Assembly (NCBI GenBank): GCA_030728245.1
Contig: JANQZX010000025.1
Location: forward strand, 3,617-41,135
Direction: 5' to 3'
DNA from: Saprospiraceae bacterium
GTDB lineage: Bacteria > Bacteroidota > Bacteroidia > Chitinophagales > Saprospiraceae
Length of the DNA: 37,519 nucleotides
Below the pieces are notes generated by a model, which saw only the letters and a list, made by a program, of their open reading frames with translations, did no database searches and had not been told where the DNA came from. A program made the translations under genes and the position numbers. Of the stretch, positions 1 to 7,891 are shown piece by piece; position 1 is the stretch's first letter, and each line of letters opens with the position of its first letter.

Positions 1-1156
1 CAATGACATGGGGCACACCGCAGGTATAGAAAATGAGACATTTTCTTTAGCACTATCCTTTTTTGAGCCTTTGGCTGATCATATTTTTCCATCCTCTGCA
101 GATACCCTACAATTTATTGCCCATGTTCCCTTGAAATGGCCCGACACCACCGATGTATCCCTATTTACGAATCAGGGATTGGAAATTAAGTCTATCACTA
201 AGGGTTCTCAGTCAAATGAGTGGACTTTGCATTTAAAAAAACCTATAGATTCAGGCATTATATATCCTTTTACTGTGTTAAAAGGATTGAAGAACTGTTT
301 GGGTCAGGAAAACAATCAGCCGCAAGTCCTGCGATTAGCCATTCCTCAAAAGCCTGAAAAAGAAGAAAGAATTTTTATCAATGAAATTTTATTTGATGCC
401 CTACCCTTTCAGAAGCCATTTGTAGAAATTCAGGCAAATACCAAATACCCTATCGACATGAATTACCTGCACTGGGGCGATCGCAAGGAGGTAAATTTCT
501 CTCAAAGAGTACTCTTCCCTTTTGAGCCTTATGCCATTACTGAAAATCCTGCTGCATTAATACAACAATATGGATCATCGATGGAAAATCAACGAATCAT
601 AGCGGGGAAAATGCCATTTTTGAATAGATCACAAGGAAGTATGTCCCTTTTCTATGAAGATTTTGAAACAGATATTATCACTTACGATAAAGCCTGGCAT
701 TCTCCCTGGTTGACATCGACAACTGGCGTTTCTTTGGAAAGGAAAGGAGCACAAAGTAACGGAAGTAATCAAAGTAGTTGGTTAAGTGCGGCAGGATTTA
801 AAACGGGGGCTAGTCCGGGAAGGGAAAATATGTCCTTTGGAAAGGAGCAAAGCCTGGTGAATGAGGCCGTTGTTTTAAATCCTCCATCATTTACACCATA
901 CAATCAACTTCAATGCTGTACCATTTCTTCCGTCAACCGTGGAAGCATCGTAAATATTCGCATTTTTGATTCATTGGGGAATGAGGTGAAATATTTAGTT
1001 AAAAATCAAGTACTGGGCAGTAATGATGAAATTTGTTGGGATGGAAAACAACAATATGAAGTGCCACTGGCGCAAGGTCACTATATTTGGTGGATAGAAT
1101 TGTTGAATGCCAATGGCGTAAGAACTATTTTCAGATTATTAAGCACTTTAGATTGA
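1..1156 (+). CDS. Lamin-tail-type surface protein, C-terminal part (5' end outside window)
   Basis: The reading frame is open to the left edge, so the true start lies outside the window; the internal ATG at 8 is probably not the start. The visible ~384 residues begin with a beta-rich stretch. Around residue 125 follows a segment with the lamin-tail pattern (FINEILFDALPFQKPFVEI), usual in exported Bacteroidota proteins. The last ~60 residues (INIRIFDSLGNEV-like, then WDGKQQYEVPLAQGHY) resemble a FlgD-Ig/T9SS-type C-terminal beta-sandwich. By family pattern this is an exported surface or extracellular protein; ligand unknown. The stop codon is one base before the dgkA start, so the two genes are probably co-transcribed. 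The lamin-tail assignment is from motif recognition only. Confidence 0.6.
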   Translation, partial: NDMGHTAGIENETFSLALSFFEPLADHIFPSSADTLQFIAHVPLKWPDTTDVSLFTNQGLEIKSITKGSQSNEWTLHLKKPIDSGIIYPFTVLKGLKNCLGQENNQPQVLRLAIPQKPEKEERIFINEILFDALPFQKPFVEIQANTKYPIDMNYLHWGDRKEVNFSQRVLFPFEPYAITENPAALIQQYGSSMENQRIIAGKMPFLNRSQGSMSLFYEDFETDIITYDKAWHSPWLTSTTGVSLERKGAQSNGSNQSSWLSAAGFKTGASPGRENMSFGKEQSLVNEAVVLNPPSFTPYNQLQCCTISSVNRGSIVNIRIFDSLGNEVKYLVKNQVLGSNDEICWDGKQQYEVPLAQGHYIWWIELLNANGVRTIFRLLSTLD

Positions 1157-1157
1157 C

Positions 1158-1523
1158 ATGAAAAAATTTATTGACAGTATGGGCTACGCATTAAATGGTA
1201 TAAAACTATTATTTGCTGGTCAAAATAATATAAAAATTCAAGGGGTTATAGGCATTTTGGTCTGCTTAGTAGGTTGGATTGTCACCTTATCGACCTTAGA
1301 ATGGATAATTGTGATTTTTTGTATAGGATGGGTTTTGTCGGCAGAAAGTTTCAACACTTCCATAGAATATGTAGTCGATTTTATTTCCCCGGACTATCAC
1401 ATAAAAGCGGGTCAAATAAAAGATATATCAGCTGGAGGGGTGTTAATTATATCTATAATAAGTAGTATCATAGGACTTATTATTTTTATTCCAAAATGCA
1501 TTAAGTTGCTTCTGGCCATCTAA
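1158..1523 (+). CDS. dgkA: Diacylglycerol kinase / undecaprenol kinase (DgkA family)
   Basis: A 121-residue integral membrane protein, the usual length for the prokaryotic DgkA family. Residues 1-30 form an amphipathic N-terminus; hydrophobic segments lie at about 29-44, 47-62 and 94-112. The family signature is intact: E63-SFN66-TSIE70 followed by K88-D89-x-S-A-G-G. These acidic and Asn residues bind Mg-ATP in characterised members. The enzyme phosphorylates diacylglycerol or, as in Gram-positive relatives, undecaprenol, feeding lipid recycling or the cell-wall lipid carrier pool. Substrate preference cannot be read from sequence. It starts one base after the upstream stop codon, so it is probably translationally coupled to it. 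Confidence 0.9.
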   Translation: MKKFIDSMGYALNGIKLLFAGQNNIKIQGVIGILVCLVGWIVTLSTLEWIIVIFCIGWVLSAESFNTSIEYVVDFISPDYHIKAGQIKDISAGGVLIISIISSIIGLIIFIPKCIKLLLAI

Positions 1524-1540
1524 AAATTTGATATATTTGC

Positions 1541-1574
1541 AAAAAAAAAGCCGGTAGGTGGATCCAACCGGCTT
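1541..1574 (-). terminator. Intrinsic terminator, minus strand
   Basis: Perfect 8-bp inverted repeat (AAGCCGGT at 1548-1555 with ACCGGCTT at 1567-1574). Nine A residues at 1541-1549 become a T-tract after the hairpin when read on the minus strand. No T-tract follows on the plus strand, so it does not look like the dgkA terminator. The nearest minus-strand gene (DUF2452) ends ~330 bases upstream, so it may instead serve a small transcript starting near 1710. Confidence 0.6.
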
Positions 1575-1593
1575 CGAAAAGAGCTTTGAGAGG

Positions 1594-1710
1594 CTATCTA
1601 CATACCATATAACGCCACGTTTGACGATACAGAGTCTGATACAATTTATTGGGTGAATGAACCACCGGAGGAAGGATTTCATGAACTCGTTTGCCATTAT
1701 TTCCTTTCAT
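1594..1710 (-). CDS. Possible 38-residue small protein (or small RNA) between dgkA and DUF2452
   Basis: On the minus strand an ATG at 1710 opens a 38-codon frame (begins MKGNNGKRVHEILPPVV, ends RQTWRYMVCR) that stops 20 bases before the intrinsic terminator at 1541-1574. The peptide is basic. Upstream the sequence CATATTTG matches the TAnnTTTG promoter box except at its first base. Placement between promoter-like box and terminator supports a real short transcript. Against it: no clear ribosome binding site; a second ATG at 1697 with a better AAAGGAA box opens a frame that runs through the terminator; and the plus strand also has a protein-like open stretch here without a start codon. I recognise no family. 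Confidence 0.25.
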   Translation of the reverse strand: MKGNNGKRVHEILPPVVHSPNKLYQTLYRQTWRYMVCR

Positions 1711-1901
1711 GATTCAAATATGAGGGTAATTGTCAAACAGAATAAGTACAATTTTACTAATTACTGAATTTTAAAAAGGCATATTTAATAATATAAAATA
1801 ATGATATTCAATTTATTACGCACAAAAAATACACTATAAAGTAAGAAAAATATCATAATACATCGGCACTATTTTATATATTTTTTTTAATCCGAGTAGC
1901 A

Positions 1902-2354
1902 TTAAATAGAGAATTCATCATTGGTTGATAAAATCTCCCAAGTATGGTCTGCAAAAAGTTTTACTGTGGCTTGAAAGAAGTAAGGCGGGTTAGCTCCCCA
2001 TTCCTCAGGAGCGATCATAGAAAGCACATAAGCCCCGTTCTTTTTTGCGTATAAATGATAGACGAAACCCACGAGCGGGGTAAAGGCCATTTCTGCCTCA
2101 TAAATTTTTTCAGATATGAGCACTCTTTTTCTAATATCATCTGCTTGTTTAGCGAGAAGCTCAATTTGTTTCCTGAGTTGACCCAGTTGAATATCTGTTT
2201 GTTGATACATAGAGGTTACGGCTCTGCCCTTGATTCTTCCTTTATCAATAGGCTTAATAACAACGCCCCCAACAGAATGAGAATAAGGTAGCAGGTGAGG
2301 TTCCAATGCTACCTTATCAATATCTATAGGATTTACAAATTCTTCCTTTTCCAT
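1902..2354 (-). CDS. DUF2452 family protein
   Basis: A 150-residue soluble protein matching the DUF2452 pattern common in Bacteroidota: an N-terminal NPIDIDKVA segment, then LLPYSHSVGGVVIKPIDKG, a helical stretch rich in Gln/Lys (about residues 50-85), then an aromatic region ending in a GxYVLSMIAPEEWG motif. The molecular function of the family is not known to me. There is no signal peptide or membrane segment, so it should be cytoplasmic. It lies 51 bases downstream of the coiled-coil gene on the same strand and is probably co-transcribed with it. The 1711-1901 stretch beyond its 3' end is very AT-rich and shows no clear terminator. Confidence 0.85.
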   Translation of the reverse strand: MEKEEFVNPIDIDKVALEPHLLPYSHSVGGVVIKPIDKGRIKGRAVTSMYQQTDIQLGQLRKQIELLAKQADDIRKRVLISEKIYEAEMAFTPLVGFVYHLYAKKNGAYVLSMIAPEEWGANPPYFFQATVKLFADHTWEILSTNDEFSI

Positions 2355-2405
2355 TTATTTTTTAACCAACAACAAAAGAGGACTAAGTAAGTTTACCAAA
2401 GCCAA

Positions 2406-3398
2406 TTATTTCAGTGAAAAGCTGGATGATCCTGCCAGATAGGCCTTATTATAAATTTCCACTTTATAAGTACCAGCCGAAAGCATCGAAGATGGTTCCC
2501 AGTTAAAACAAGCAGTTTGGGTACCGTTAATGGTTTGAATCTCCTTTGTTTCAAAGGTATATTGAATTTCATCTCCAGATTCTGGGTGATTAAAAACGCT
2601 GATATTGGTATTCAGGGAAATGGTTTCACCGCGGGGAGAAATAACCCGGACTATAAATTTTTCTCCATCGCCTGAAGCCGAAGGATTTGGTAAAGGGAGG
2701 AAGCAAATTTCCAATAAATTCACATTATCAGCATTTTTCCTACTTACATTTTTACCATTATCTTTTTTCTGCAGCGTTTTAACACTTATTTTATCTGTTT
2801 TAATCATGGACGCTTTATCCACTTTTTTCGCCAGACTACTTTTTTCTTTTTCCAATTTTGATTTCTCCACTGTCAGATCTCTGGTCACAGAGGTTAGATA
2901 ATCATTTGTCTGCTTTGATTCATCCAATCTGCTATTCAGGGTTTGGTTAATAGAATCCTGTCTGTTTTTTTCAGCTAAAAGAGATTCTTTTTCAAGAGCC
3001 CAACGTTCTCTCTCTTCCTTGAAAAAAGCAATTTGTTCATTTAGCTTACTAATTTCAGCTTTTGCTTTGTCCAATGAACTGGATCTTTTCAGTAAACCAA
3101 TGATTCTATTCTTCTGACCGGTCAATTCCAGTTTCTGATTATCGATTAATTGATTTAAGGCTTCATTCTCCCCTCTAAGGCTCTCCAAGTCAGCTAGTGC
3201 CTCTTCGTATTGTACTTCCAATTCTTCCTTAAGCTGGATAGTTTCGTCAAGCTCTGTTTTAACCTCTTGATTTTCTATGGTTAATTCCTGTTTGTTATTA
3301 AACAGATAAATGATGACACCAATGAGAATGGCGATGACGATTACAGCTAAAATAAGCAAATTTTTTGAACTCGACGGATTGGAAGATTGGCTGTTCAT
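2406..3398 (-). CDS. Membrane-anchored coiled-coil protein, unknown function
   Basis: A 330-residue protein. Residues 1-12 are polar, 13-34 form one hydrophobic membrane segment (NLLILAVIVIAILIGVIIYL), and ~35-200 are a long charged heptad-rich region (many E, K, L, Q) that should form a coiled coil. The last ~100 residues (from about VNLLEICFLPLPNP) look like a beta-sandwich domain with motifs such as KFIVRVISPRGETI and SAGTYKVEIYNKAYLAG. Topology is probably inner-membrane anchored with coil and sandwich in the periplasm. Such proteins are easily mislabelled as SMC-like because of the coil; no ATPase motif is present. It shares its strand with DUF2452 and is divergent from the exonuclease gene. 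Confidence 0.6.
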   Translation of the reverse strand: MNSQSSNPSSSKNLLILAVIVIAILIGVIIYLFNNKQELTIENQEVKTELDETIQLKEELEVQYEEALADLESLRGENEALNQLIDNQKLELTGQKNRIIGLLKRSSSLDKAKAEISKLNEQIAFFKEERERWALEKESLLAEKNRQDSINQTLNSRLDESKQTNDYLTSVTRDLTVEKSKLEKEKSSLAKKVDKASMIKTDKISVKTLQKKDNGKNVSRKNADNVNLLEICFLPLPNPSASGDGEKFIVRVISPRGETISLNTNISVFNHPESGDEIQYTFETKEIQTINGTQTACFNWEPSSMLSAGTYKVEIYNKAYLAGSSSFSLK

Positions 3399-3477
3399 GG
3401 GATTAAAAATTTAAGTGAAAATAAAGTACCTTAGTGTTGAGAAAGCAGTTTACAGGTTCGTAAAATACAACTCTTTT

Positions 3478-4227
3478 ATGTCTAAATCGTTCGAAATAGA
3501 AAAAATATTGTTTTTTGATATCGAAACCGTGAGTTTAACCTCAAATTACTCAGAGATTACACCCACCTTACAAGGATTATGGAAGCGAAAAGCCACTTCG
3601 TTTTATCCAAATAAAGAGGAAGAGTTAACGGTAGAACAGCTACAGGAAAGCTATAAAAATAAAGCAGCTATCTTTGCTGAATTTGGGAAAATCGTTTGTA
3701 TTTCCGTGGGTATTGCCTATTGGGATAAAGAATCAAGTCAATACAAAATACGATTGAAATCATTCGCCCAGGCATCAGAAAAGGATTTGCTACAAGCCTT
3801 TTGCGAACTTATTAACAAGCATTATTCCAATCCCTTGACCCACGCGCTGGGAGGACATAATATCAAAGAATTTGACATCCCGTTTATCTGCCGCAGATTA
3901 ATTATAAACAACTTGAAATTACCTGAAATATTAAAGATTAGTGGAAAAAAACCCTGGGAACTAAATCATTTCATAGACACAATGGAAATGTGGAAATTTG
4001 GTGACTGGAAAAGCTATACTTCATTAAAATTATTAACCTCTATTTTCGATATTCCCTCTCCGAAAGACGATATTGACGGGAGCCAGGTAGGTCAGGTTTA
4101 CTGGGAAGAAAATGATTTAGAGAGGATATCCCGATACTGTGAAAAAGATGTGTTGGCCACCATGCAAGTGTATGACAGAATTTCGGGAGATAACCTATTT
4201 AATACCGAACGAATTCTGGTAGATTAA
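3478..4227 (+). CDS. 3'-5' exonuclease, PolB-like DEDDy fold
   Basis: From the chosen ATG at 3478 the protein has 249 residues. An upstream in-frame ATG at 3415 adds 21 residues with no match to the fold and lies 17 bases from the divergent gene, so I prefer the later start. The three exonuclease motifs are visible: Exo I FFDIETV (D14, E16), Exo II GHNIKEFDIPF, and Exo III YCEKD, the tyrosine form (YxxxD) giving a DEDDy active site. This matches the predicted PolB-like 3'-5' exonuclease family of stand-alone proteins, which degrade or trim nucleic acid ends in the cytoplasm using two metal ions. The specific role (repair or RNA processing) is unknown. Its stop codon overlaps the stop of the convergent gene by four bases. 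Confidence 0.8.
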   Translation: MSKSFEIEKILFFDIETVSLTSNYSEITPTLQGLWKRKATSFYPNKEEELTVEQLQESYKNKAAIFAEFGKIVCISVGIAYWDKESSQYKIRLKSFAQASEKDLLQAFCELINKHYSNPLTHALGGHNIKEFDIPFICRRLIINNLKLPEILKISGKKPWELNHFIDTMEMWKFGDWKSYTSLKLLTSIFDIPSPKDDIDGSQVGQVYWEENDLERISRYCEKDVLATMQVYDRISGDNLFNTERILVD

Positions 4228-5678
4228 TGCGTATCAAAACCACTACACTCCTCTTCCAGCCAAAATTTATTGATTACATTTTCCGTATTATTGATTTGCT
4301 CTCTCAGCGATTTTAATTGAGAAGCTGCCTTACCGGCCTCCATATAATCTAATTGATGTTTTATCATCACCATTTTTTTGGTGAACCTTAGAAAGTTGGT
4401 ATATCCCTTTTTTTGGTCTGTATTGATGTGCGTATTTCTCATGATATATATCCGGAAAGTGTCCAGCAAAGAGAGCAGCGCATCGGTGTCACGTTTGGCA
4501 TGATAGGTTCTAATCATTAAAAACGACGTATTCAAGTGATAGGTAATATCAGTAAATTGAACCCGAATAAGCGCTGAAATAGCTTCATCAAACATTTTTT
4601 TATGGTAATACAAATTGCCAAGGTTGTAGAGATAAGCGTTATCTCTGCGATGTGCGGGCAAAAAATCTTTAAATTCCTGAATAAAATTTTCTGTCCAGGT
4701 AAATTCCTTTAAGCTACACCCCAGGGTGGTTATATTTTTATAATCCCATTCGTTAATAATGCCATTCGTCAGTAAATCGCCCCCTGCCAAGCCCTTTTGA
4801 TAAAGTTCAAATAACTCCCGCTGATAGGCTTTATCCCCTTTATTTATTTTTGATATACAATAATTATAGGAAAAACTGTATAAATCTTGCCTATCCTGAG
4901 GAGACAAATTGAGATCAAGGTTTCCCAGCATATCTTTTAATGCAAGATAATATTGAGGATTATTGTCGTCTTGTAAGCTTTTAAGAATAGTATAATATAA
5001 GGCAATTACCTTATTGAGAATTAAAATATCAGGATGGTTTTCAATAAAAATTAAGAGTTCTGTTAATAAACCAAAATCATAATTGGCATTCACCAATATT
5101 TTGTGCGCGGTAAGGTGACATACATTGCGTAATTTTTCTTCAAGATAATAGGCGTCAAGATAATGTAACATTCGTTGCATGGTATCGGACTTAGATCTAT
5201 CGACAAATTGACCACCGTAGTAACCCATTAGATAATTTAACCGATACTTAGCGTAAGTAAGTTCAGTTTTTTGTACTACCTCGCTTTCAAATTTTTTTTC
5301 GAGTTGCTTTGCTCTATTTGTTAAAAGATCAAACTGATTTCTTTTATAAGCCCATTCCATGGCGAATATTTCTTCTACATTTTCTTTACATTCGTATTGT
5401 TGGAGCGCTAAAAATCGGAGCAGTAATTTTCTTAAACCTGACATCAGGTTATGTATTTTTTGTTCGTCGTAAGGATCTTTGGGGAACAATTTTTTGAAAA
5501 TTTTTTCCTTATTCAATAACTCTAACTTACCTAATTGCAGTTGTTTAAGGATAATGTCGAGAAATTCAGTCGTTTTTTTGTGCAAATTGTAATAGGGAGA
5601 TGAGACAAACAAGCTAAATTGCTCTCTTTCCCTTGTATTTAGTTCAACGATAGTTTTAATTAATCGACTTTGTTCCAA
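4224..5678 (-). CDS. Large alpha-helical protein of unknown function, TTG start
   Basis: A 484-residue soluble protein with no signal peptide and no membrane segment. It is almost entirely helical in composition, with repeated Leu/Tyr/Lys patterns such as YLYNLGNLYYHKKMFDEAI (around residue 355) that resemble a tetratricopeptide repeat, so a TPR-like solenoid is likely. I do not recognise a named family; similar lengthy helical proteins are common in Saprospiraceae-type genomes. The start is forced: an in-frame TAA lies three codons upstream of the TTG at 5678 and no ATG occurs near the beginning. A TATATTTG box about 45 bases upstream on the minus strand fits as its promoter. It converges with the exonuclease gene with a four-base overlap. 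Confidence 0.6.
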   Translation of the reverse strand: MEQSRLIKTIVELNTREREQFSLFVSSPYYNLHKKTTEFLDIILKQLQLGKLELLNKEKIFKKLFPKDPYDEQKIHNLMSGLRKLLLRFLALQQYECKENVEEIFAMEWAYKRNQFDLLTNRAKQLEKKFESEVVQKTELTYAKYRLNYLMGYYGGQFVDRSKSDTMQRMLHYLDAYYLEEKLRNVCHLTAHKILVNANYDFGLLTELLIFIENHPDILILNKVIALYYTILKSLQDDNNPQYYLALKDMLGNLDLNLSPQDRQDLYSFSYNYCISKINKGDKAYQRELFELYQKGLAGGDLLTNGIINEWDYKNITTLGCSLKEFTWTENFIQEFKDFLPAHRRDNAYLYNLGNLYYHKKMFDEAISALIRVQFTDITYHLNTSFLMIRTYHAKRDTDALLSLLDTFRIYIMRNTHINTDQKKGYTNFLRFTKKMVMIKHQLDYMEAGKAASQLKSLREQINNTENVINKFWLEEECSGFDTH

Positions 5679-5722
5679 AAGTTTTTAAAATTAAATACTG
5701 AAATAAACAAATAATTATTTTA

Positions 5723-5730
5723 CAAATATA
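5723..5730 (-). promoter_or_regulatory. Promoter -7 box for the 484-residue gene
   Basis: Minus-strand TATATTTG matches the Bacteroidota -7 consensus TAnnTTTG exactly. It lies 45 bases upstream of the TTG start, giving a leader of about 38 bases. No clear -33 TTTG is seen. Confidence 0.45.
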
Positions 5731-5813
5731 TAAATATTAAGCATATATCTTTTACTTAGGAAGAATAATTACTCAGGAAATCAAAAAAAAAATAAATAAT
5801 AAAGAAAACCTTT

Positions 5814-5821
5814 TAAATTTG
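5814..5821 (+). promoter_or_regulatory. Promoter -7 box of putative ncRNA
   Basis: Plus-strand TAAATTTG matches TAnnTTTG exactly. The region 20-25 bases upstream is an A-rich tract without a TTTG -33 element. Transcription would start near 5828, and no convincing open reading frame follows before the terminator at 5996-6031. Confidence 0.4.
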
Positions 5822-5827
5822 TCTTCA

Positions 5828-6031
5828 ATTAATTGTAAAGAACCTCATGAACATATAAAGGTATTTTTCAGACGAACATTTTTAGCCTATCAACACAACA
5901 CCTGTCGGGGGTTTCTTAAGAGAAAATTAGGTCCCTAAACTGGGTTTTTAAAGGCTGTTTTGTTCTACACTTAACAGAGTATAATCTCCCATCAGGAGCA
6001 GTTCCGGTTTCGGCAGCTGCTCTTTTTTTTT
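5828..6031 (+). ncRNA. Putative structured non-coding RNA, about 200 nt
   Basis: A consensus -7 box (5814-5821) and a strong intrinsic terminator (5996-6031) bracket ~200 bases with no convincing ORF. Within it, distant segments can pair into a long hairpin: 5874-5878 with 5961-5965, a small asymmetric internal loop, then 5884-5888 with 5952-5956. Inside lie 5900-5903 with 5929-5932 and a 5-bp hairpin at 5912-5925 with a TAAG loop. Length and the long, interrupted-hairpin shape would be compatible with a 6S-like RNA, but I cannot assign a family. It could also be a leader whose terminator controls lepB by attenuation, although lepB has its own strong promoter downstream. The ends are inferred. 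Confidence 0.4.
5996..6031 (+). terminator. Intrinsic terminator of the putative ncRNA
   Basis: GAGCAG (5996-6001) pairs with CTGCTC (6017-6022); an inner CCG/CGG pairing with a GTTT loop (6004-6013) can extend the hairpin. A run of nine T follows. No plus-strand protein gene precedes it within the 440-base gap. Confidence 0.75.
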
Positions 6032-6065
6032 GATACTACCCAATACAGATGCCTCATCGAATATA

Positions 6066-6097
6066 TTTGTCCAATCAATATAGTATTTGTATATTTG
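6066..6097 (+). promoter_or_regulatory. lepB promoter
   Basis: TTTG at 6066-6069, a 20-base spacer, then TATATTTG at 6090-6097: an exact fit to the Bacteroidota TTTG-N19-21-TAnnTTTG promoter. Transcription would begin around 6104, giving a leader of under 20 bases before the ATG at 6121. Confidence 0.7.
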
Positions 6098-6120
6098 GCA
6101 CTTAAAAAAAAATTAAGCTA

Positions 6121-7725
6121 ATGGGTCTTTCTGAATTTTTACTGTTATATTATATTTTGCTAATGATTTCCCTTGCAGCCGTATTTAAAAAAGCGGGTAT
6201 AAGTGTATGGAAAGCGTTCGTTCCCGTGTATCAATTTATGGTTTGTGCAGAATTAGTTGGCAGAAAAGCCAGCTATGGTTTGCTTATATTAATACCGATT
6301 GTAAATATTTTCATATTTGCTGCCTTAATGATAGATTTGGTGAGATCATTCAAAGTTTATCAGTTTTGGCACCATGTACTGGTTGTAGTTTTTGCCCCCA
6401 TTTATTTAATTTACCTAAGTTTCAGAAAAGATTTAAGCTATCAAGGGCCTGTTCTAACTTACGAAAAATCGATATTAGATGCTATTGAAGCAGCAAGAAT
6501 CGCAAACGATACCAAGCAATACAATAAATTAGTTGCACAAAATCCGTTCAAAAAATCTCCGGTAAGAGAATGGGCAGAGGCGATTATCTTTGCTGTATTT
6601 GCCGCTACCTTTATACGCATGTTTCTTATTGAGGCATTTGTCATTCCAACCTCCTCCATGGAAGGCTCCTTGGTAGTTGGAGATTTTTTGTTTGTAAGTA
6701 AAGGTCACTATGGTATTAGAATGCCACAAACCATAGCTATGCTACCTCTTTTACATAATAGAATACCCGTAATTGGCGGCGAGTCATATATTAAAAAACC
6801 GCAATTAAAGTATCAAAGATTACCTGCATTAGAAACCATAGATCGTAACGATCCTGTCGTTTTTAATTATCCCGAAGGTGATAGTGTTTATGTGTTTCCT
6901 GAAAGAACCTGGAGTATTTATGACTTGCGGCGAGGATCTATTCCCCCAATGTTTTCAGGAGCCATTCAATCTGGACTAAATCCGTTGGTTACCAGACCTC
7001 TTGACAAAATGGATCATTACATCAAACGTTGCATCGGTTTACCAGGTGATTCTTTGGAGATAAGAGCTCAACAAGTTTATATCAATGGAAAAAAGGGTAA
7101 AAATCCTGAAAATGTCCAGTTCATGTATTCTGTTTTATCCCCTAATGCAGCTATAAATACAAAAGATTTCACTAAATGGGCGATTAGCACAGAAGATAGA
7201 ATGCAACAATCACCGAATGCCTTTTATTTAGTGCTGAATAATAGCCAAAAGGCAAAAATTAAAGCCATGGATCCATCTATCAAAATTGAAAAAGTGGATG
7301 TAGGAAAATTATACGGAGAAAGTGGGCGATTATTTCCAAATGATGCCCTACATTTTGGAAATTGGACCAGAGATGATTTTGGACCTATTTATATACCAAA
7401 AGCTGGTGTTAAGGTTGCTCTGAATAAGGAAAGTATAGCGCTTTACCAACGAATCATTCAAGTTTACGAAGGACACCAACTTCGTATAGATGGCAATAAA
7501 TTTTATATTGACGGTAAATTAAGTACTCATTATACCATAGAACAAAACTATTATTGGATGATGGGTGATAACAGACATAATTCTGAGGATAGCCGTTTCT
7601 GGGGATTCGTTCCTGAGACCCACGTGGTTGGAAAACCTTTATTCATCTGGATGTCCTTTTTGGAGGGAAGCCCATCTAAAGGGATTGTCTGGAATAGAAT
7701 ATTTACCCGTGCTGACACAAAATAA
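6121..7725 (+). CDS. lepB: Signal peptidase I with N-terminal membrane domain
   Basis: Cleaves signal peptides from exported proteins on the outer face of the inner membrane. The catalytic pair is visible: Ser179 in IPTSSMEGSL and Lys302 in DHYIKRCIGLPGD, plus the C-terminal box GDNRHNSEDSRFWGFVP (from residue 482). At 534 residues it is much longer than E. coli LepB (324). The first ~115 residues hold several hydrophobic segments resembling the DUF5684 domain, followed by a linker and the usual membrane anchor at about 152-172. About 180 residues separate Lys302 from the GDNR box, an insertion typical of Bacteroidota enzymes. It has its own strong promoter and is followed directly by palindromic repeats. 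In this window it would be the peptidase for the many Sec-exported T9SS cargo proteins. Confidence 0.93.
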   Translation: MGLSEFLLLYYILLMISLAAVFKKAGISVWKAFVPVYQFMVCAELVGRKASYGLLILIPIVNIFIFAALMIDLVRSFKVYQFWHHVLVVVFAPIYLIYLSFRKDLSYQGPVLTYEKSILDAIEAARIANDTKQYNKLVAQNPFKKSPVREWAEAIIFAVFAATFIRMFLIEAFVIPTSSMEGSLVVGDFLFVSKGHYGIRMPQTIAMLPLLHNRIPVIGGESYIKKPQLKYQRLPALETIDRNDPVVFNYPEGDSVYVFPERTWSIYDLRRGSIPPMFSGAIQSGLNPLVTRPLDKMDHYIKRCIGLPGDSLEIRAQQVYINGKKGKNPENVQFMYSVLSPNAAINTKDFTKWAISTEDRMQQSPNAFYLVLNNSQKAKIKAMDPSIKIEKVDVGKLYGESGRLFPNDALHFGNWTRDDFGPIYIPKAGVKVALNKESIALYQRIIQVYEGHQLRIDGNKFYIDGKLSTHYTIEQNYYWMMGDNRHNSEDSRFWGFVPETHVVGKPLFIWMSFLEGSPSKGIVWNRIFTRADTK

Positions 7726-7733
7726 ATGATATA

Positions 7734-7890
7734 GACATGTGACCCCTCCGGGGTCAGGTTATTATGAAAATCGACCCTGAAGGGGTCGCATGTTATAATT
7801 TTATGCCGCCAGGGGCTAAAATTGTCAAAAGACATGTGACTCCTCCGGGGTCAGGTTATTTTGAATCGACCCTGAAGGGGTCGCATGTTT
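7734..7890 (+). repeat. Palindromic intergenic repeat cluster, copy 1
   Basis: Two near-identical units (7734-7794 and 7831-7890, period about 97) fill the whole gap between the convergent lepB and Nudix genes. Each unit has outer inverted arms (ACATGTGACCCC versus GGGGTCGCATGT, one mismatch) and two internal hairpins (GACCCCTCCGGGGTC and GACCCTGAAGGGGTC). Between them lies TGCCGCCAGGGGC (7804-7816). The same parts recur inverted at 11363-11576. No transposase is nearby, so this looks like a REP-type or MITE-type element; it may also end both convergent transcripts. Confidence 0.85.
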
Positions 7891-7891
7891 A

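Noticed and set aside
1443-1697. Minus-strand 84-codon frame starting MANEFMKSFLRW
   Set aside because: It runs through the T-tract of the terminator at 1541-1574 and into the 3' end of dgkA; the 38-codon frame fits the terminator better.
2406-3398. SMC-type chromosome segregation protein
   Set aside because: Only a coiled coil is shared; there is no ATP-binding head and there is an N-terminal membrane anchor.
5996-6031. Attenuator controlling lepB as the only explanation of the terminator
   Set aside because: lepB has a full TTTG-N20-TATATTTG promoter downstream of it; attenuation remains possible but is not needed.
7551-7835. Minus-strand frame through the repeat cluster and the lepB end
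   Set aside because: Composed of repeat sequence and antisense lepB; no protein-like character.
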